Positions 42,130 through 44,545 of a DNA stretch of 44,545 bases are shown piece after piece; within the stretch, counting starts at the first letter, position 1, and the number at the start of each line of letters is the position of its first letter. Location of the stretch: contig CAZJFS010000015.1 of assembly GCA_964545075.1 (NCBI GenBank), positions 1-44,545 on the forward strand. Reading direction: 5' to 3'. The notes beneath the pieces are model-generated. The model searched no databases. It was not told the DNA's origin and saw only the letters and a list, made by a program, of their open reading frames with translations. A program made the position numbers and the translations under genes. This stretch comes from DAOPXV01 sp035352535. Lineage in GTDB: Bacteria; Muiribacteriota; UBA9980.

Positions 42130-43620
42130 ATGACTTCTCATGGCGTTTTCGACAGGCTCAACAGCGATGAGTTCGCGAATTATATTTGTGAAAGTTGCGA
42201 GAAAATATTCGAGCATCCTTCTGATAAATGTCCTTCATGCGGTTTTTCCGGTCCGCTTCAAAAGATAGAGATCACTCCGAAATCATATGACGATTATTTC
42301 GGCCTTTTCGAGGAGGAGGAGCAGGACGAAGAACTCTCGCGCCGCGATCCCGTTTCGGCTTCGAGGATATCGCATGAAACTTCAGATGCTCCGGATAAGG
42401 GAAACGCTTCCGCGAAGCTTATAACGAGCGGGATAAACGAATTCGACGAACTTTTTGGCGGCGGCCTTCATTCAGGAAGCCTCAGCCTTTTATTCGGCGA
42501 TCCCGGAAACGGCAAGACCACTTTTCTGCTGAAGGTCGCCGAAGCTTACGCTATATCGGGTCATTCGACGCTTTTTATAAGTTCAGAGGAATCATTTCAC
42601 AGATTGTCGTCTAAAGTCCAGAAACTTTCAATAGGCGCTCCAAGGCTATATATACTGTCGATATCCGACATTGACATGGCTATATCGGAGATCGTGAGTT
42701 GCAAGCCCGAAGTGGTTATACTTGATTCGGCGACAGGATTTTTCAAAAAAACGATAGACGCCATACCATCGTCACATATTCAAATACGTGAATGTACTGC
42801 TCATCTGAAGGCGGTAGCGGCCGAAAACAATCTTTCGATACTCATGTCGGCGCAAAACCTTTATTCTTCTTGTTATCACGAATTTGATTCAATATCGAGC
42901 TTTTTCGACGCCATGCTCGTGTTCGAGGCCAGGCATCCTGAAATCAGGATGTTACGGGTTAAAAAAAGCCGGGACGGCATGCGCGGCGACGTAAGAGCTT
43001 TTAAATTCGAAAATAACGCCTTGATCGGGGTCGGCGAAAACGCTCTGGCGCTTCAAAATGGCGAGCCGCCAATAAATTATGAAAAAAACGCGACCGGCTC
43101 CATTTCCTGCATCTTGATGGAGGGCGCGTCTTTTATCGGCAACACCGTGGAAACGCTTGTCGGGCCTTATCCCGCAAGGGACGTCAGATGGAACATAGAC
43201 AGGGGCATATCTCGCGACGTTTTCGATACGGTATCGGATATAATCGAAAAATATCTCGAAATCAAACTGTTTGAAAGGAATATCAGCGTGAGGCTCGGGT
43301 TCGGCGGCAGCATAACCGATCCGGCCTTTGAATTGACTCTTGCCGCGGCCATAATATCAAGTTACTACAATATACCTTTGCCTGGAAATCTCATGGTTTT
43401 CGGCCGTCTTTCTCTTTCGGGCGCGGTAGTTTCGCCGGATAATATTGAAAAACGCATTATTTCATGCGTTTCCGGCGGCGTTACGAAAATTATCATGCCG
43501 GAAACTGACAGGCGTGATCTGTTAAAACAATATGTTGGCATAGATTTTGCAAATATTACAAATATATCACAACTCCAATCATGCTTATATGATAAAGCTT
43601 TTAAAGACTCAGGGTCTTAA
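42130..43620 (+). CDS. radA: RadA-like DNA repair protein with divergent motifs
   Basis: 496 aa. An N-terminal C4 zinc finger (C20, C23, C34, C37), a RecA-type ATPase with Walker A GDPGNGKT (123-130) and VVILDSATGF for Walker B, and a C-terminal Lon-protease-like domain (FGGSITDPAFELTLAAAI). The RadA-specific KNRFG appears as KSRDG (279-283), and the usual GHVTKEG block is not recognisable (SAQNLYSSCYH). RadA is a branched-DNA helicase involved in recombination and transformation. These substitutions hint at altered DNA handling, but the domain order is that of RadA. It is in an operon with uvrA. Confidence 0.85.
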   Translation: MTSHGVFDRLNSDEFANYICESCEKIFEHPSDKCPSCGFSGPLQKIEITPKSYDDYFGLFEEEEQDEELSRRDPVSASRISHETSDAPDKGNASAKLITSGINEFDELFGGGLHSGSLSLLFGDPGNGKTTFLLKVAEAYAISGHSTLFISSEESFHRLSSKVQKLSIGAPRLYILSISDIDMAISEIVSCKPEVVILDSATGFFKKTIDAIPSSHIQIRECTAHLKAVAAENNLSILMSAQNLYSSCYHEFDSISSFFDAMLVFEARHPEIRMLRVKKSRDGMRGDVRAFKFENNALIGVGENALALQNGEPPINYEKNATGSISCILMEGASFIGNTVETLVGPYPARDVRWNIDRGISRDVFDTVSDIIEKYLEIKLFERNISVRLGFGGSITDPAFELTLAAAIISSYYNIPLPGNLMVFGRLSLSGAVVSPDNIEKRIISCVSGGVTKIIMPETDRRDLLKQYVGIDFANITNISQLQSCLYDKAFKDSGS

Positions 43621-43853
43621 TTATCAATCAAGACTAAGCCGGTGGGTTTATCTTATATCCTTAATATACTCAAAACCTTAGTACCGGTTACCAAAAAAAC
43701 AAAAAAAAAATAAATTTTCAAGGGTTACTAAAAAAAATCTTTAAAAAATCTTTAAAAACCTATGACCTGATACCTTGAAAAATATCGTATATTCTAATAT
43801 TTCCATATATATTGATTTTCTTGTTATTATTTTAAAAAAGTTTTTATAAACCC

Positions 43854-43882
43854 TTGACATTTGGGAAACATTTTAATATAAT
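43854..43882 (+). promoter_or_regulatory. Consensus promoter of the HU gene
   Basis: TTGACA (43854-43859), 17 bases, TATAAT (43877-43882), 40 bases before the start codon. The preceding 43621-43853 is AT-rich with no gene or clear terminator seen. Confidence 0.85.
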
Positions 43883-43921
43883 GAAATTACCACATAAAAA
43901 ATTTAAGGAGAGGTGTTTTAA

Positions 43922-44197
43922 GTGAACAAAGCAGATCTCATCGATGCAATCGCAAAGAAAGTCACAATCGCAAAAAGCGCAGCCGCTAACGTAGTGGATG
44001 CTTTCATCGACACAATAACCCATTCATTAAAAAAAGGTGAAAAAGTTACACTCATGGGCTTCGGTTCATGGGAAGTTCGTGAAAGAGCTGCTCGCGTAGG
44101 CAGAAACCCTCAGACCGGCAAAGAAATCAAGATCAAAGCTAAAAAAGTTCCTAAATTCAACCCTGGAAAAGAACTTAAAGAGGCAGTTGCTAAGTAA
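43922..44197 (+). CDS. hup: Histone-like DNA-binding protein HU
   Basis: 91 aa, the HU family. Typical elements: MNKADLIDAIA at the start, TLMGFGSWEVRERAARVGRN (beta arm with RNPQTGKEI), and KVPKFNPGKELKEAV at the end. It bends and compacts DNA as a dimer. Translation begins at GTG, with AAGGAG twelve bases upstream. Its codon choice differs from most neighbours (abundant GCA, AAA, ATC), typical of highly expressed genes. It is monocistronic, between a consensus promoter and a strong terminator. Confidence 0.96.
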   Translation: MNKADLIDAIAKKVTIAKSAAANVVDAFIDTITHSLKKGEKVTLMGFGSWEVRERAARVGRNPQTGKEIKIKAKKVPKFNPGKELKEAVAK

Positions 44198-44235
44198 GTC
44201 TTTGCTTTGCATCGAATTCTTTTAAGAATTTAAAG

Positions 44236-44268
44236 ACTCCCGGCTCTTTTTTGGAGCCGGGAGTTTTC
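44236..44268 (+). terminator. Terminator of the HU gene
   Basis: ACTCCCGGCTC (44236-44246) and GAGCCGGGAGT (44254-44264) form a perfect 11-bp stem with a seven-base loop, followed by TTTT. Confidence 0.9.
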
Positions 44269-44305
44269 ATTTTAAAAGCCGTATTTTTAAATTTAACCAT
44301 TTAAT

Positions 44306-44334
44306 TTGATTAAAATTAAATATTATGTTATATT
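44306..44334 (+). promoter_or_regulatory. Possible promoter of the PTS EIIA gene
   Basis: TTGATT (44306-44311), 17 bases, TATATT (44329-44334). Confidence 0.5.
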
Positions 44335-44394
44335 AAGCGCGTTTGTTTTTAAAAATTCCAGACTCTTTGCGATTACGCGGAGGTATTGTTCAAT

Positions 44395-44545
44395 ATGTCC
44401 TCAATATCAAAATACATGTCGCCCAAGCTTATAAATTTGAATTTAAAAGCGGTTGATAAGGGCGCAGCTCTTATGAAAATATGCGACATGATAGCTGAAA
44501 ATCATAAAATATGCGAACCGAAGGCGCTCTTTGACAATATAATGA
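44395..44545 (+). CDS. PTS EIIA-type protein (partial, runs off the window)
   Basis: The first 50 codons are present and the frame stays open to the end of the window. The sequence MSPKLINLNLKAVDKGAALM and then ICDMIAENHKICEPKALFD matches the N-terminus of fructose/nitrogen-type EIIA domains (LITPELI.LDL.A.DK.EAL..L). The phosphorylated His would lie beyond the window. GGAGG sits 11 bases before the ATG. It may be a sugar-transport component or a PtsN-like regulator; neither can be separated from this piece. Confidence 0.7.
   Translation, partial: MSSISKYMSPKLINLNLKAVDKGAALMKICDMIAENHKICEPKALFDNIM

Noticed and set aside
1..44545. tRNA, rRNA, insertion sequences, integrases, attachment sites and CRISPR arrays
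   Set aside because: None was found on reading both strands; no cloverleaf, transposase motifs or regularly spaced repeats were seen.

Overview
The window looks like part of a scaffold from a Gram-negative (diderm) bacterium of moderate GC content, probably a metagenome or draft assembly: there is a run of exactly 100 Ns at 8948-9047. A TonB/ExbB/ExbD set, a type II secretion/type IV pilus-type ATPase and several lipoprotein or signal-peptide genes argue for an outer membrane. Many housekeeping proteins are divergent from textbook versions (RadA-like, KdpD, the secretion ATPase), which suggests a deep-branching or candidate lineage; I cannot assign a phylum from sequence alone. Consensus sigma-70 promoters (TTGACA-N17-TATAAT) are frequent and easy to read.

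Layout. 1-5.1 kb (minus strand): an ECF sigma factor and a zinc anti-sigma factor fused to a DNA-binding HTH, overlapping by 4 bases, then a secretion ATPase with a GspF-like N-terminal domain; upstream lies a secreted transglutaminase-fold protein. 5.2-9.4 kb: a lipoprotein preceded by a decayed paralogue fragment, a stand-alone condensation-domain protein, a small secreted protein, a ferritin-like protein, the gap, and a partial membrane protein. 9.4-15.3 kb: a DEAD-box RNA helicase with a long structured leader; a DUF4126 membrane protein; a gutted ADP-ribosylglycohydrolase; two tandem Nif11-type RiPP precursor genes, the second missing its core peptide; a displaced copy of the helicase 3' end and terminator; and a two-gene operon of unknown function. 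15.4-20.3 kb: exbB-exbD-tonB, a STAS protein, a patatin-like phospholipase and a calcium-binding-repeat protein.

20.4-33.0 kb is a potassium cluster: a KimA/YdaO-like APC permease, a convergent response regulator/histidine kinase pair, and kdpFABC followed by a KdpD whose kinase module has lost its phosphoacceptor histidine and ATP-binding boxes. No KdpE is present. Fragments of decayed response regulator genes lie upstream of the permease. 33.1-34.7 kb: a membrane-bound class III adenylate cyclase. 34.9-38.3 kb: a complete oxidative pentose phosphate operon (gnd-zwf-pgl). 38.3-43.6 kb: a FecR-like membrane protein, uvrA and a divergent radA. The window ends with the HU gene and the start of a PTS EIIA gene.

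The most unusual items are the twin RiPP precursors with an in-frame, micro-homology-bounded loss of one core; the pseudokinase KdpD without KdpE; the GspF-GspE fusion with altered catalytic motifs; the anti-sigma/HTH fusion; and several decaying gene fragments showing repeated local duplication followed by deletion. No rRNA, tRNA, CRISPR array, insertion sequence or integrase was seen.
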